From the NCBI GenBank assembly GCA_013359265.1, contig JABWCD010000037.1:1-46430 (forward strand): DNA of 46,430 nt, read 5' to 3'. How positions within the stretch are numbered: position 1 is the first letter of the stretch; each line of letters opens with the position of its first letter. This stretch comes from Candidatus Hydrogenedentota bacterium (GTDB lineage Bacteria; Hydrogenedentota; Hydrogenedentia; Hydrogenedentales; SLHB01). The notes below the pieces were generated by a model that saw only the letters and a program-made list of their open reading frames with translations, ran no database searches and was not told the origin of the DNA. This document shows, in pieces, positions 8,970 through 18,024 of this stretch. The position numbers and the translations under genes are program-made.

Positions 8970-11075
8970 ATGTCATCGAAAAGCAGTCGACGTTTTTTGG
9001 CGGGCGCGGCCCTGGCCGTTTTGGTGTCTGCGCTCGCGCTGATTGTAGCCCCAGGATGCGGGAGCGGACCCACGCCGGCGCCGGCTGCACCCGAGCCTTC
9101 GGCCGAACCGCAAACCACCGCGCCGGCCGTCGCTCCGAAGGCGGAGTCCACGCCGGCGCCCGCGGCGGAACCTGCGTCGCCTGCGGGGCCTAAAAAGGGC
9201 CGCGTGGTAATTCTAGGGTTTGACGGTGTCGAGCCAACGATTGTGGACGCGATGTTTGCCGCGAACGAATTGCCTAACCTCGCCAAGCTCCGTGACGAAG
9301 GTTCATACCAGAGACTAACTTCGGCGATTCCGCCGCAATCGCCAAGTGCGTGGTCGTCGTTCCTCACCTGCAAGAACACCGGCGCGCACGGCATCTACGA
9401 TTTCGTGCAGCGCGATCCCGCCGTGCCCTTGCCGAAACCCGGGTTTGGCCGCCTCGATCACGCCAAGTTGAGCGCGGACGGCGCACTCCTTCAGCCCGCG
9501 AGATTCAACGGCAACCGCAAGGGAGATTCATTCTGGAAAGTCGCCGACGCGCAGGGGCTGACGTGTACGTCGCTCATGGTGCCGTTCGCGTTTCCCGCCG
9601 ACGACCTCACACAGGGTCACATGCTCTGCGGTCTCGGCGTACAGGACATCCGCGGCACGGACAATTCCTTCTTTTCGTTCTCCGATACCTACACGAAACA
9701 GGAATCCGTCTCGGGCGGTTTCCTGATTCCCTTGACGTTTGAAGGCGATATCGCAAAAGCGACGGTGCCCGGCGCGCGCGACGTGCGCGAAAAGTACGAT
9801 TCGCCGAAGGGATTCGTTCACGCGGACATTCAATTCACCGTGGACCGCGCGGCAAACGCGGTGACCGTCAAAACGCCCATGGACGAGCTCACCGTAAAGA
9901 AGGACGAGTGGTCGAAATGGATCGAATGGACGTTCGAGTTGTCGCCCCAATTTACCGTAAAGGCAATCAGCCGGTTCTACGTCATTGACGCAGGCGAACA
10001 CGTCAACGTGTATATGGCGTGCCTTCAGAACCATCCGAAGGCGCCGTACGTGCGGTTCTCGACGCCGGAGTCGTATTCCGGCGAACTCCAAGATCGGTAC
10101 GGCCTCTACAAGACGATCGGATGGTCCTACGACACGCACGCGCTCCGGCAGGACGCATTGACGGACGACGCATTCCTCGCCGACGTGGCGCAGACGATGG
10201 CGTTCCACGAACGGCTTACGCTGGATGAACTCGACCGTGGCAAGGACATGCTCATCGCCGCGTGGACGGGTCCCGACCGCGTGTCACACATGTTCTGGCG
10301 GTTCCGCGATCCGAAGCACCCGCTTTACACCGAGTCCGGCGCGAAAAAGTACGGACGCGCCATAGAAGACACGTACAAGAAGATGGATGAAATCGTTGGC
10401 AAGGTCGCGGCGAAACTGGGACCGGACGATTTGTTGATGATTCTCTCCGATCATGGATTCAAGAGCTTCCGTACCGGATTTAACGTGAATACGTGGCTCG
10501 TCCGAAACGGATATTTGACGGTCAAGGGCCAAACCGACGCAGCAACGGCGTTCACAACAAAAGAGCAGGGCTTCCTGCAAGGATTTGACTGGACCGCCTC
10601 GAAGGTCTACAGCGTCGGATTGGGAAGCATCTTCCTGAATCTAAAAGGCCGCGAAGGAAAAGGTATCGTCGACCCCGCGGACGCGCAGACGCTGGCCTCC
10701 GAGATTCGCGATAAACTGCTCGCGGTGACCGATCCGGAAACCGGCGCGAAAGTATTCGACAACATCTACACGAGCGACGTGTTCACCGGCAAATCCAAAG
10801 CGGACGCGCCGGACCTGCAGTTGGGTTACGCAGACGGCTATCAGTCGAGCAAATCCACAGTGAGCGGGTCCGCGCCCGAGCCGTTGTTCGAGGTTAATGA
10901 CGACAAGTGGAGCGGCGAACACGGCAGTTCCGATGTCGCGAACACGCCGGGCATCTTCTTCTCGAACAAGAAGACCAACACCGAGACTCCACGAATCATC
11001 GATCTCGGCGTGACCGCCCTGCAGTACCTCGGCGCATCGGTTCCCGCGGACTTCGAAGGGAAGCCATTGCTGTGA
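8970..11075 (+). CDS. Lipoprotein of the alkaline phosphatase / type I phosphodiesterase superfamily
   Basis: The 701-residue protein has a lipoprotein signal (residues 1-30, lipobox VAPGC) and a Pro/Ala-rich linker. The core starts with GRVVILGFDGVEPTIVD, where the Asp is a metal ligand. Next comes IPPQSPSAWSSFLTCKNTGAHGIYDF, where the family places its Thr/Ser nucleophile. Further ligands appear in WTGPDRVSHMFWRF, ILSDHGFKSF and WSGEHGSSD. It probably cleaves phosphodiester or phosphomonoester bonds outside the cytoplasmic membrane; the substrate is not predictable. GAGGTGA lies 8 bases before the ATG. It is the first gene of a plus-strand run, 56 bp before def. Confidence 0.85.
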   Translation: MSSKSSRRFLAGAALAVLVSALALIVAPGCGSGPTPAPAAPEPSAEPQTTAPAVAPKAESTPAPAAEPASPAGPKKGRVVILGFDGVEPTIVDAMFAANELPNLAKLRDEGSYQRLTSAIPPQSPSAWSSFLTCKNTGAHGIYDFVQRDPAVPLPKPGFGRLDHAKLSADGALLQPARFNGNRKGDSFWKVADAQGLTCTSLMVPFAFPADDLTQGHMLCGLGVQDIRGTDNSFFSFSDTYTKQESVSGGFLIPLTFEGDIAKATVPGARDVREKYDSPKGFVHADIQFTVDRAANAVTVKTPMDELTVKKDEWSKWIEWTFELSPQFTVKAISRFYVIDAGEHVNVYMACLQNHPKAPYVRFSTPESYSGELQDRYGLYKTIGWSYDTHALRQDALTDDAFLADVAQTMAFHERLTLDELDRGKDMLIAAWTGPDRVSHMFWRFRDPKHPLYTESGAKKYGRAIEDTYKKMDEIVGKVAAKLGPDDLLMILSDHGFKSFRTGFNVNTWLVRNGYLTVKGQTDAATAFTTKEQGFLQGFDWTASKVYSVGLGSIFLNLKGREGKGIVDPADAQTLASEIRDKLLAVTDPETGAKVFDNIYTSDVFTGKSKADAPDLQLGYADGYQSSKSTVSGSAPEPLFEVNDDKWSGEHGSSDVANTPGIFFSNKKTNTETPRIIDLGVTALQYLGASVPADFEGKPLL

Positions 11076-11131
11076 TCGATCGCGATTACGAATGGCGGCA
11101 GGAAATGCGCATCTGTAGTTGAGAGGATGGA

Positions 11132-11647
11132 ATGAGCGTTCTGAACGTAGTCTTGTATCCCGATGACCCGCTGACGAAAGTCGCGGCGCCGATCGATCAT
11201 GTCGGCCCGAAGATTCGGCAACTGGCCGAAGACATGTTCGAAACAATGTACGAATACGAGGGCGTCGGACTGGCCGGGCCGCAAGTCAGCGTCGCGAAGC
11301 GCATCTTCGTGTTGCACGAACCCGAAGGCGCGAAAATGTGCCTCATCAATCCCGAACTTTCGGACCTGGAAGGACAGGAAGACGGCCAGGAGGGATGCCT
11401 CAGCCTGCCGGAGATATACGTGCAAGTGCCCCGCGCGACCAGTCTGCGCGTGCGCGCGCTGGATGAAACCGGCGCGCCGGTGGACTTCGTCGCTACCGGT
11501 TTTCTCGCGCGCATCATTCAGCACGAGTTCGATCACTTGAACGGCACCATCATGCTCGACCGCGTCGACGTGCTTACGCGCCACGCGAAGATGCAGGAGT
11601 GGGACGACATTCGCGGGCGGTTGCTCGCGGACGGCGTTCGGGGCTAG
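11132..11647 (+). CDS. def: Peptide deformylase
   Basis: This 171-residue enzyme removes the formyl group from the N-terminal methionine of new proteins. All three family motifs are present: GVGLAGPQ (motif I, Gly in place of the usual second Ala), EGCLSLPE (motif II, metal-binding Cys) and HEFDHLNG (motif III, HExDH metal ligands and catalytic Glu). Length is normal for the family. GAGAGGATGGA precedes the ATG. It sits only 3 bp before recR, so the two are probably co-translated. Confidence 0.97.
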   Translation: MSVLNVVLYPDDPLTKVAAPIDHVGPKIRQLAEDMFETMYEYEGVGLAGPQVSVAKRIFVLHEPEGAKMCLINPELSDLEGQEDGQEGCLSLPEIYVQVPRATSLRVRALDETGAPVDFVATGFLARIIQHEFDHLNGTIMLDRVDVLTRHAKMQEWDDIRGRLLADGVRG

Positions 11648-11650
11648 GCC

Positions 11651-12253
11651 GTGCTGTTCGAGTCGCCGTCGGTCGAGCGTCTTGTCGAAGCGTTCCGGCG
11701 CCTGCCGGGCGTGGGCAAACGCACCGCGGAGCGTTACGCACTGCACATTTTGAGCGCGCCCATCGAGGACGCGCGAATCTTGAGCGACGCCGTACGCGAC
11801 GCGCGCGAGCGCATCACGACCTGCTCCGAGTGCTGTACGCTTACGGAAACCAATCCCTGCGCCGTGTGCGCGAACCCCTCGCGCGATCGCGCTACGATCT
11901 GTGTCGTCGAGCGCCCATCCGGAATGATGGCGATCGAAAACGGCGGCGCCTACCACGGCCTCTATCACGTGTTGAACGGCGCACTCAACCCGCTCGAGGG
12001 CATCGGTCCCGGCGAATTGACCGTTGAAAGGCTCGTCCGCCGTATCGAAGCGGGCGGTGTGCACGAAGTCATCGTCGCCACCAACGCCACGTCCGAAGGT
12101 GAAGCAACCGCGCTCTATCTCTCGAAACGACTCTCCGCGCTCGGCGTCTCCGTCACGCGCATCGCGCACGGCGTTCCCATGGGCGGCGGCCTCGAACTCG
12201 CCGACGGTCTCACCCTAACCCACGCGCTGCAAGGCCGCACGAAACTGGGCTAG
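11651..12253 (+). CDS. recR: Recombination mediator RecR
   Basis: The 200-residue product starts at GTG, 3 bp after the def stop. Order of domains: helix-hairpin-helix (RRLPGVGKRTAERYALHIL), a four-Cys zinc finger (CSECC and CAVC), a Toprim domain (ICVVERPSGMMAIENGG with YHGLYHVLNGALNPLEGIGP) and a C-terminal Walker-B-like region ending in GRTKLG. RecR works with RecF/RecO to load RecA on gapped DNA. Length and motifs are complete. A dnaX-recR arrangement is common elsewhere but is not present here. Confidence 0.97.
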   Translation: MLFESPSVERLVEAFRRLPGVGKRTAERYALHILSAPIEDARILSDAVRDARERITTCSECCTLTETNPCAVCANPSRDRATICVVERPSGMMAIENGGAYHGLYHVLNGALNPLEGIGPGELTVERLVRRIEAGGVHEVIVATNATSEGEATALYLSKRLSALGVSVTRIAHGVPMGGGLELADGLTLTHALQGRTKLG

Positions 12254-12284
12254 CCGAGACTCAAGCCGGTGCGCATGGTCGGTG

Positions 12285-12290
12285 TATAAT
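12285..12290 (+). promoter_or_regulatory. Candidate -10 box (TATAAT) upstream of the toxin-antitoxin pair
   Basis: A perfect TATAAT hexamer lies 22 bp before the antitoxin ATG at 12313. No good -35 box is seen 17 bp upstream. Confidence 0.4.
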
Positions 12291-12312
12291 GCGGCTGGCA
12301 CGGAGGTGGGAC

Positions 12313-12525
12313 ATGACAGTGCGCGGACATATTGAAAACGGGGCGATTGTCGTCGACGACCGGGTAGACCTTCCGGAAGGCGCGCGTGTGCGCATCGAGG
12401 TCGTTAACGAAACGGCACCGGAAGGGCTCCATCCGGAGATTCGAAAGGTATTCGGTATTCTTCGCGATGTTGAGGATTTGGATGCGGAGCGTCTCGACGC
12501 CATCAAAGCTAAGCATCTCAAATGA
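12313..12525 (+). CDS. Antitoxin-like protein (DUF104/AbrB-type strand-rich N-terminus)
   Basis: I chose the ATG at 12313 because GGAGGTGGGAC lies immediately upstream. An earlier in-frame ATG at 12289 overlaps the -10 box. The 70-residue product begins MTVRGHIENGAIVVDDRVDLPEG, a beta-rich pattern shared by DUF104 (AF2212-like) and related antitoxins. It ends in an acidic and basic helix (LRDVEDLDAERLDAIKAK) that could neutralise the toxin. It overlaps the PIN gene by 4 bp (ATGA). It probably binds and inhibits that PIN ribonuclease and represses the operon, by analogy with VapB-type proteins. Confidence 0.75.
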   Translation: MTVRGHIENGAIVVDDRVDLPEGARVRIEVVNETAPEGLHPEIRKVFGILRDVEDLDAERLDAIKAKHLK

Positions 12526-12938
12526 ACTTGATGTTCGACACGAACATCTTGCTCGATGTTTTTCAGGGCCGTGGCGAATTCGCGTATGATTCGGGCGTCG
12601 CGCTGCGTCTCGCCATCGATGGCTCGCATCACGGATATGTCCCCGCCCACGGCGTCACGACGGCGTACTACATCTTGCGAAAAGAATGTGGTCCCGTCAA
12701 AGCAATTGAGACAATCGACTGGGTACTTGAGAGATTTGAAGTCGCACCGGCAACGGCTGAAACGTTTTCCCGCGCGCGTAAATTGCCTATCAAGGACTTC
12801 GAAGACGCAATAGTCGCGGCGATGGCTGAGGCCGCAAACTGCGAACTCATTGTCACGCGCAACACTGCCGACTTCGGCGCCAGCCCGATTGCTCCAATTA
12901 CACCCGAGGATCTGCTTCAGCAACTCGGTCTGATATGA
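12522..12938 (+). CDS. PIN-domain ribonuclease, probable toxin (VapC-like)
   Basis: The 138-residue protein spans a single PIN domain. The acidic metal site is visible as D6 (MFDTNILLDVF), the E94-D95 pair (IKDFEDAIVAA) and the C-terminal block T112-R-N-T-A-D117. Such proteins are Mg-dependent RNases, often cutting tRNA or rRNA. The 4-bp overlap with the upstream antitoxin gene is typical of type II toxin-antitoxin operons. Unusually, its own stop also overlaps the start of the next gene by 4 bp, coupling it to a secreted propeller protein. Confidence 0.85.
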   Translation: MNLMFDTNILLDVFQGRGEFAYDSGVALRLAIDGSHHGYVPAHGVTTAYYILRKECGPVKAIETIDWVLERFEVAPATAETFSRARKLPIKDFEDAIVAAMAEAANCELIVTRNTADFGASPIAPITPEDLLQQLGLI

Positions 12939-14191
12939 ATCCAAACGTTTGCTATAGATACGTTCGCTTCCGTGCTGGTATCGTGTTGTCGCTTCTTGCA
13001 TGCTTTCCCGCAGCGATGGCCGACGACTCCCCCCAATGGCGCGGGCACAATCGCGACGGCAAATACACTGAATCCGGTCTGCTCGCCCAATGGCCCACGG
13101 AAGGTCCGCCGCTGCTATGGACCATTGATGGTATTGGCGAAGGGTTTTCGTCCGTTGCCGTTGCGAACGGCGCCATATACACGACTGGCAAAGCGCCCGG
13201 AACCCACCGCGGACTCCTGACCTCACTCAAACTCGACGGCTCCCGCAATTGGCAAATTGACTATGGCGCGGAATGGGCGGGACAACAGCCCGGCACGCGC
13301 TGTTGCCCGACCGTAAACGACGGCCGCGTTTACGTCCTCAGCGGGCACGGACTACTTCTGTGCGTGGACGCCACGTCGGGAGACAAATTGTGGGAGGTCG
13401 ATATCGCGAAGCGCTTTGGCGGCGAACCGCCCATGTGCGGGTTTGCCGAGTCGTTATTAATCGACGGCAGCAATGTCATCTGTACGCCTGGCGGAAAAGA
13501 CGCGTCCGTCGCCGCGCTCGACAAACTTACCGGCGAGACCATCTGGACCTCGACGGGATTGAGCGAGCAGGCGGCGTATTGTTCTCCCATCCTGATTCAA
13601 CGCGGCGATCTGCGCCTCATCGTGACGATGCCGGTGCAAAGTATCGTCGGAATCGAAGCATCCAACGGCAAAGTAGTTTGGCGGCAACCTTTCGACGAAA
13701 ACGAAACGCTGCAGAATCATTCCGTTACCCCGGTATATGTCGACGGATTGCTCTACGCGACAAGCGGCCACGGAAAAGGTGGGCGCATGTACGCATTGTC
13801 AACGGACGGCCGAAACGTCGAATTGATATGGGAAGACGCCACGCTCAACACGAACCACGGTGGCCTCGTCTTTATCGACGGCTACGTCTACGGGGCGAGC
13901 AGTTCGCACCGCTGGGCGTGCCTGCGCGCGAGCGACGGCAACACGATGTATCGCACTTCCGGCGTGGGAATGGGGTCGATCGTTTACGCCGATGGAAACC
14001 TCTACTGCTACGGCGAGAAGGGCACGCTCGGGTTGGTGCGCGCGAATCCCGAGTCGTACCAACTTGTCAGCAGCTTCAAAATTGCCGCGGGCGATGGCCA
14101 ACACTGGGCGCACCCGGTCATCTCCGGCGAGCGACTCTACATCCGCCACGGCGATACCCTGAGCGCGTTCGACATTCGCGCTGCACGCTGA
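12935..14191 (+). CDS. Secreted PQQ-binding-like beta-propeller protein
   Basis: The 418-residue product has a signal peptide ending near AAMA-DD (residue 29-31). QWRGHNRDGKY follows, the usual opening of PQQ-like outer-membrane-assembly (BamB-like) propellers in this type of bacterium. Repeated blades of the form G-x-V-Y-x-x-S-G-x-G-x-L-x-C-x-D-A-x-S-G-x-x-L-W fill the rest (for example at residues about 125-150 and 200-225). No dehydrogenase catalytic residues are evident, so a binding or scaffold role is more likely than an enzyme. The ATG overlaps the PIN-toxin stop (ATGA), so translation depends on the upstream gene. It leads into two further secreted proteins on the same strand. Confidence 0.8.
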   Translation: MNPNVCYRYVRFRAGIVLSLLACFPAAMADDSPQWRGHNRDGKYTESGLLAQWPTEGPPLLWTIDGIGEGFSSVAVANGAIYTTGKAPGTHRGLLTSLKLDGSRNWQIDYGAEWAGQQPGTRCCPTVNDGRVYVLSGHGLLLCVDATSGDKLWEVDIAKRFGGEPPMCGFAESLLIDGSNVICTPGGKDASVAALDKLTGETIWTSTGLSEQAAYCSPILIQRGDLRLIVTMPVQSIVGIEASNGKVVWRQPFDENETLQNHSVTPVYVDGLLYATSGHGKGGRMYALSTDGRNVELIWEDATLNTNHGGLVFIDGYVYGASSSHRWACLRASDGNTMYRTSGVGMGSIVYADGNLYCYGEKGTLGLVRANPESYQLVSSFKIAAGDGQHWAHPVISGERLYIRHGDTLSAFDIRAAR

Positions 14192-14251
14192 AGCGGCGTA
14201 TCCTCGAACGGCGGCGCGCGAATACCCGCGCCCAATGGATTGGAGCATCAG

Positions 14252-16309
14252 ATGAAACGCTCGATGTCACTGCGGGCTCTTGCCCTGACGGGCATTGTCC
14301 AATTCGCGCTAACTCTTGCCTGTAGCGCGGATGTTCAACGCGCGGCGCAAATTACCGTCGTTGCAGCGGACGCTGCCGCAAGCCGCATCGCACCGTTTCT
14401 AAAAAAGCGCATCGAATCTCGCAGCGCGGTCACCGTCAACGTGGCCCCGAACTTCAACGGAGAGTCCGGCTATTGGATTCTTCTCGGCGAAGCAGGCAAA
14501 AGCGCATTGACGGACAAGGCGTGCCTCGCGCACGCGGTGCAATTGCCGGGCAAAACACGCCGCGCACCGGAGAGCTATGCGGTGAAATCCGTGACGTTCG
14601 AAGGCGGACCCGGCCTGCTCGCCGTTGGCGCGGATTCGAGGGGCGTTCTATACGCCGCGGGTGAAGTCCTCCGCAGAATTCGTAACGTCCCGGATGGTGC
14701 AGAAATTGGCGACGTAGATATCCGCAGCGCGCCAGCCTATCGCTTTCGCGGCTCGTCCGCCAATCAGGGCGGGACGATGATGCGCGCGACCGGTGCGCGC
14801 GGCTGGACGCAGGACGAACTGTTCGACGTCATTCTCGATTACGCGTTCGCGGGCGCGAATTGCTTCTACACCGGCGATGAAGGCGGCGCCGTCTACGACT
14901 TCGTGAAATCGCTGGGACTCATGAGCACCACCGGCGCCCGGCCAAATCAACTCAATCGCGAGTTCCCAAACGAATGGAAGGCGGGCGGACGCGAAGCGTG
15001 GGAGGGGAAAAACTGGGTGTGCCCCAACGTGCCGGAAGCGCACCAGGCCCTGATCGAACAGTGGACAACGGATTTTGCCAAACGCGCGGACCACGACGTC
15101 ATGCGTTTCTACGCAGGCGATCCGGGCGGCTGCACCGACGCCCGCTGCACACCATGGGGAAAGACGTTTGTGCACCTCAGCGAGGAACTTGCGGCCCTCT
15201 GGCACAAGACCCATCCGGACAGCATCGTGCTAATCGCAAACCAGGGAATCGACAACGCCGGCGATCGCTACATCTTCGACTACCTCAACGCCGGGCCGCG
15301 CTCCTGGCTCTACGGACTCTGCTACGGCCCGGGCAGCAACGCCATGTCAAACTATTTCCGCGACCATCTCCGCGACGACTTGTTCGAATATCCCGGCGAT
15401 GGGCCCGTGAACCGGTATCTCTCCGAAACGCTGCGTGAACTGCCCGCGGACCAGCGCATCGTGCATTACTCGGACATCACGCATTGGATCAGCGCGCAGT
15501 ACGCCGTCGCAAATCCCGATCCGCACGTCGTGCGCGCGTACGGCCGCAGGACCTTCCACGCCCGTCCCGCGGCGATGTACCGCATCTTCAAAGCCATCAT
15601 GCCGTTTTCCGAAGGCGACATCGTCTATTCCGAGGGGTACCACGACGAGTTCCATCAATACATCTGGAATCGCTTATTGTGGAATCCCAACCAGTCCCTC
15701 GATGAAGTACTCGACGACTACTGCTCATATCACTTTGGCCAAGACGCCGCGCCTCTGATGGCCGAAGCCCTCCTCCAAATGGAGTACACATTGGAAACGC
15801 CCGTCGCGCAAAACGGCCATATCGACACATATTACGCATTGGTCAAGGAAGCGGGACCAAGAATTCCGCCGGACCTGATGCGCGTCGACCACCGTTGGCG
15901 CATGCACATGCAGCACGCCGCACTCGATAAACATCTGCAGTTGCGATTGCGGCGTCAACTCGACCAGGAAGCGCGCGTTCGCGCGTCGCTAGAAGATGGC
16001 TTGAAATCGGGCAAGCTGAACGATTCTCTGGAAACTGCGCTCACCGTCTTGCGCGAACCTGCAACGAACGCCGAGTTGGATGCCCTTCGCGACGAGGCCC
16101 GCGCATTGGGCGAGGAGACGAATGAACTCTTCGGCATCCGTGACATCGGGTTCTTCCGAATGGAAAGGCCGCTTCGGGACTTGGCGGGCCACGTCGCGCT
16201 CATCGAGAAGGCGCTGAAGGCCCCCTCGCGCGCAGCGAAACGTGTTTTGATGCAACAGTGCATCGACAACACAAACAAGCCCACGCGATTGGGGAACATA
16301 TTTGGTTGA
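14252..16309 (+). CDS. Secreted glycoside-hydrolase-like protein (GH67/GH20-type N-terminal domain)
   Basis: I chose the ATG at 14252 (MKRSMSLRALALTGI) because GGAG lies 6 bases upstream; an in-frame TTG at 14240 is weaker. The product has 685 residues. After a signal peptide comes an alpha/beta domain (residues about 30-140: ITVVAADAAASRIAPFLKKRI, then GYWILLGEAG, LLAVGADSRGVLYAAGEVLRRI). Such N-terminal domains precede the barrel in alpha-glucuronidases and beta-hexosaminidases. A barrel-like region then runs from RFRGSSANQGG, with GDPGGCTDARCTPWGKTFVHL and NCFYTGDEGG. A helical C-terminal part follows. Specific catalytic acids cannot be assigned. It probably acts on uronic-acid or amino-sugar polymers (inference). 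Confidence 0.6.
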   Translation: MKRSMSLRALALTGIVQFALTLACSADVQRAAQITVVAADAAASRIAPFLKKRIESRSAVTVNVAPNFNGESGYWILLGEAGKSALTDKACLAHAVQLPGKTRRAPESYAVKSVTFEGGPGLLAVGADSRGVLYAAGEVLRRIRNVPDGAEIGDVDIRSAPAYRFRGSSANQGGTMMRATGARGWTQDELFDVILDYAFAGANCFYTGDEGGAVYDFVKSLGLMSTTGARPNQLNREFPNEWKAGGREAWEGKNWVCPNVPEAHQALIEQWTTDFAKRADHDVMRFYAGDPGGCTDARCTPWGKTFVHLSEELAALWHKTHPDSIVLIANQGIDNAGDRYIFDYLNAGPRSWLYGLCYGPGSNAMSNYFRDHLRDDLFEYPGDGPVNRYLSETLRELPADQRIVHYSDITHWISAQYAVANPDPHVVRAYGRRTFHARPAAMYRIFKAIMPFSEGDIVYSEGYHDEFHQYIWNRLLWNPNQSLDEVLDDYCSYHFGQDAAPLMAEALLQMEYTLETPVAQNGHIDTYYALVKEAGPRIPPDLMRVDHRWRMHMQHAALDKHLQLRLRRQLDQEARVRASLEDGLKSGKLNDSLETALTVLREPATNAELDALRDEARALGEETNELFGIRDIGFFRMERPLRDLAGHVALIEKALKAPSRAAKRVLMQQCIDNTNKPTRLGNIFG

Positions 16310-16370
16310 TATGCTTGTGCGTTTTACGTTGTGAAGTCATCGGCAATCCAGGTTCAATAGGGAGAGTGGA

Positions 16371-17798
16371 ATGCTACCGGTAACACGCAGAGAATTCATC
16401 GCAACATCCGCGCTGGCCGCGCTGACAACTCAATCGGGAGGAGCGGAATTGGACCACAATGCTTTGCTCGCAGGAGTCGCCGTACGCGACATCACCCCGC
16501 CGCCCGGCGTCACCATGTGGGGATACAGCGACCGAAAAGGCCCATCGACCGGGACGCTCGATCCCTTGCATGCCCGCGCGCTGGTGCTGAAAGTCGCCGA
16601 TACGGCAATCGCCATCGTGACGATGGACCTCGGTCGCGTGCCGCGCCAACCGGTGCTCGACGAGATTCGCCAACAGGTCAGAAGCGCCGGCATTACGCAC
16701 GCTATCTTCACCGCATCGCACACGCACGGCGGACCCGTCATGGAAATGGACGACGACCCGCACGTGCGCGACATCGCGGGCAAGCTCGCGGACAGTATCG
16801 ATGAGGCCGCGAAGAATCTGACCCCCGTCAAGCTCGGCGTCGCCTCCACGATATTCGACGTCTCCCACAACCGCCGCCTCATCACGCCCGACGGCAAGTG
16901 CGAGATGCTCTGGCGCAACGACAAGAAACGTCCCACCGCGCCCGTGGACCGCGAAGCAACCATCATCAGGCTCGAAACGTTGGAAGGAAAGCCATACGCG
17001 GCGCTCGTGCATTTCGCGTGTCACCCCGTCGTGCTCGGCGGCGACAACCGCGAATACACCGCGGACTGGGTCGGCGAGATGTGCCGCATCGTGAAAGCGA
17101 CAAGCGGCGCGGAATGTTTGTTCCTGCAAGGCGGGTGCGGCGACATCAATCCCTATCTCGACAAGACCCCGCGCGATCAAGGCGGTGTCGAGTCCATGCG
17201 CTCCGTCGGCAAGGAATGCGCCGACGCCGTTCTCGCCGCCCTGCCCAATATCGAGACGTCCGAACCCGCCGCGCCGTCGCTCGCGTACGCGGAGAAGATG
17301 ATCGAAGTCGGCACGCGCTGGGATTTCACCGATCCAAAGCAGGTCGAAGTATTCCGCGGCGTCTACGGCGGCATCTTCGACCGGTACCTCAAAGACCTCA
17401 AGCCCGATCTAGCCGTACCCTTGTCCGTCCTTCTGCTAAACGGCGAATTCGCGTTCGCGTTCGTACCCGGCGAACTCTTCACTCGCCATCAAGTAGACCT
17501 TAAGCAATACGCGCCGCTGTGGCCGAAGCTCCGTGCCGCGGGCGGCAAATCCGATGCAACCGCCACGACGCACCCCCGCTCCCTCCTGGTCGGCTACTCC
17601 AACGACTTCCACATCTACTTCCCAACCATCCTCGATGCCGCTGCCGGCGGCTACGGCGGCGTCGCCGCTACGTACGTCGGCCTCGGCGCCGGCGAAAAAC
17701 TCGTCCTCGAAGCGCAATCAGAAATCGGCAAACTCGCCGGGAAATTGAAAGACTTCTGCTCCGCGGAAGATTTCCAGGTGGTAGACGCAACGGCCTGA
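16371..17798 (+). CDS. Tat-exported neutral-ceramidase-like protein
   Basis: The 475-residue protein starts with a twin-arginine signal (TRREFIATSALAAL). The body matches the N-terminal domain of neutral/alkaline ceramidases: AGVAVRDITPPPGVTMWGY, the metal-binding TASHTHGGP, VHFACHPVVLGGDN and QGGCGDINPYL. In true ceramidases the hexapeptide GDVSPN carries the catalytic Ser. Here the equivalent is GDINPY, so that Ser is replaced by Asn and ceramide hydrolysis is doubtful. Such proteins are numerous in planctomycete-like genomes with unknown substrates. GGGAGAGTGGA precedes the ATG. The 3' end abuts a 26-bp inverted repeat. Confidence 0.8.
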   Translation: MLPVTRREFIATSALAALTTQSGGAELDHNALLAGVAVRDITPPPGVTMWGYSDRKGPSTGTLDPLHARALVLKVADTAIAIVTMDLGRVPRQPVLDEIRQQVRSAGITHAIFTASHTHGGPVMEMDDDPHVRDIAGKLADSIDEAAKNLTPVKLGVASTIFDVSHNRRLITPDGKCEMLWRNDKKRPTAPVDREATIIRLETLEGKPYAALVHFACHPVVLGGDNREYTADWVGEMCRIVKATSGAECLFLQGGCGDINPYLDKTPRDQGGVESMRSVGKECADAVLAALPNIETSEPAAPSLAYAEKMIEVGTRWDFTDPKQVEVFRGVYGGIFDRYLKDLKPDLAVPLSVLLLNGEFAFAFVPGELFTRHQVDLKQYAPLWPKLRAAGGKSDATATTHPRSLLVGYSNDFHIYFPTILDAAAGGYGGVAATYVGLGAGEKLVLEAQSEIGKLAGKLKDFCSAEDFQVVDATA

Positions 17799-17824
17799 GG
17801 GTTCAGGGTATAGGGTTCAGGGTT
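17799..17824 (+). repeat. Left inverted repeat of the 720-bp cassette
   Basis: The sequence is built of GGGTTCAGGGTATA then GGGTTCAGGGTT, a telomere-like simple motif. Its reverse complement with two mismatches lies at 18493-18518. Confidence 0.8.
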
Positions 17825-17905
17825 CGGCAGAATCACGTAACACAACGTTGGGAGTGGGAGCTAGAGCGTTTCACGGTCGACTGCACCGCGTGCTCGTGCT
17901 CCCGC

Positions 17906-17955
17906 TCGTCATCGTACTCGATCTTTTCGAGTATCGAGTGCGAGTACGATGACGA
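17906..17955. repeat. Long hairpin, 15-bp perfect arms
   Basis: TCGTCATCGTACTCG (17906-17920) and its exact reverse complement (17941-17955) flank a 20-nt loop. The loop repeats the CGAGTA motif, so an alternative inner hairpin TACTCG/CGAGTA is also possible. It lies 70 bp before the four-helix-bundle start and could be a structural signal of the cassette. Confidence 0.75.
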
Positions 17956-18024
17956 ATCATGAGCAGAAGCACGAAACAGACGGTGTGCTCAAACTAGAAT
18001 TGCTCTATTTGGGAGGAACGTGGC

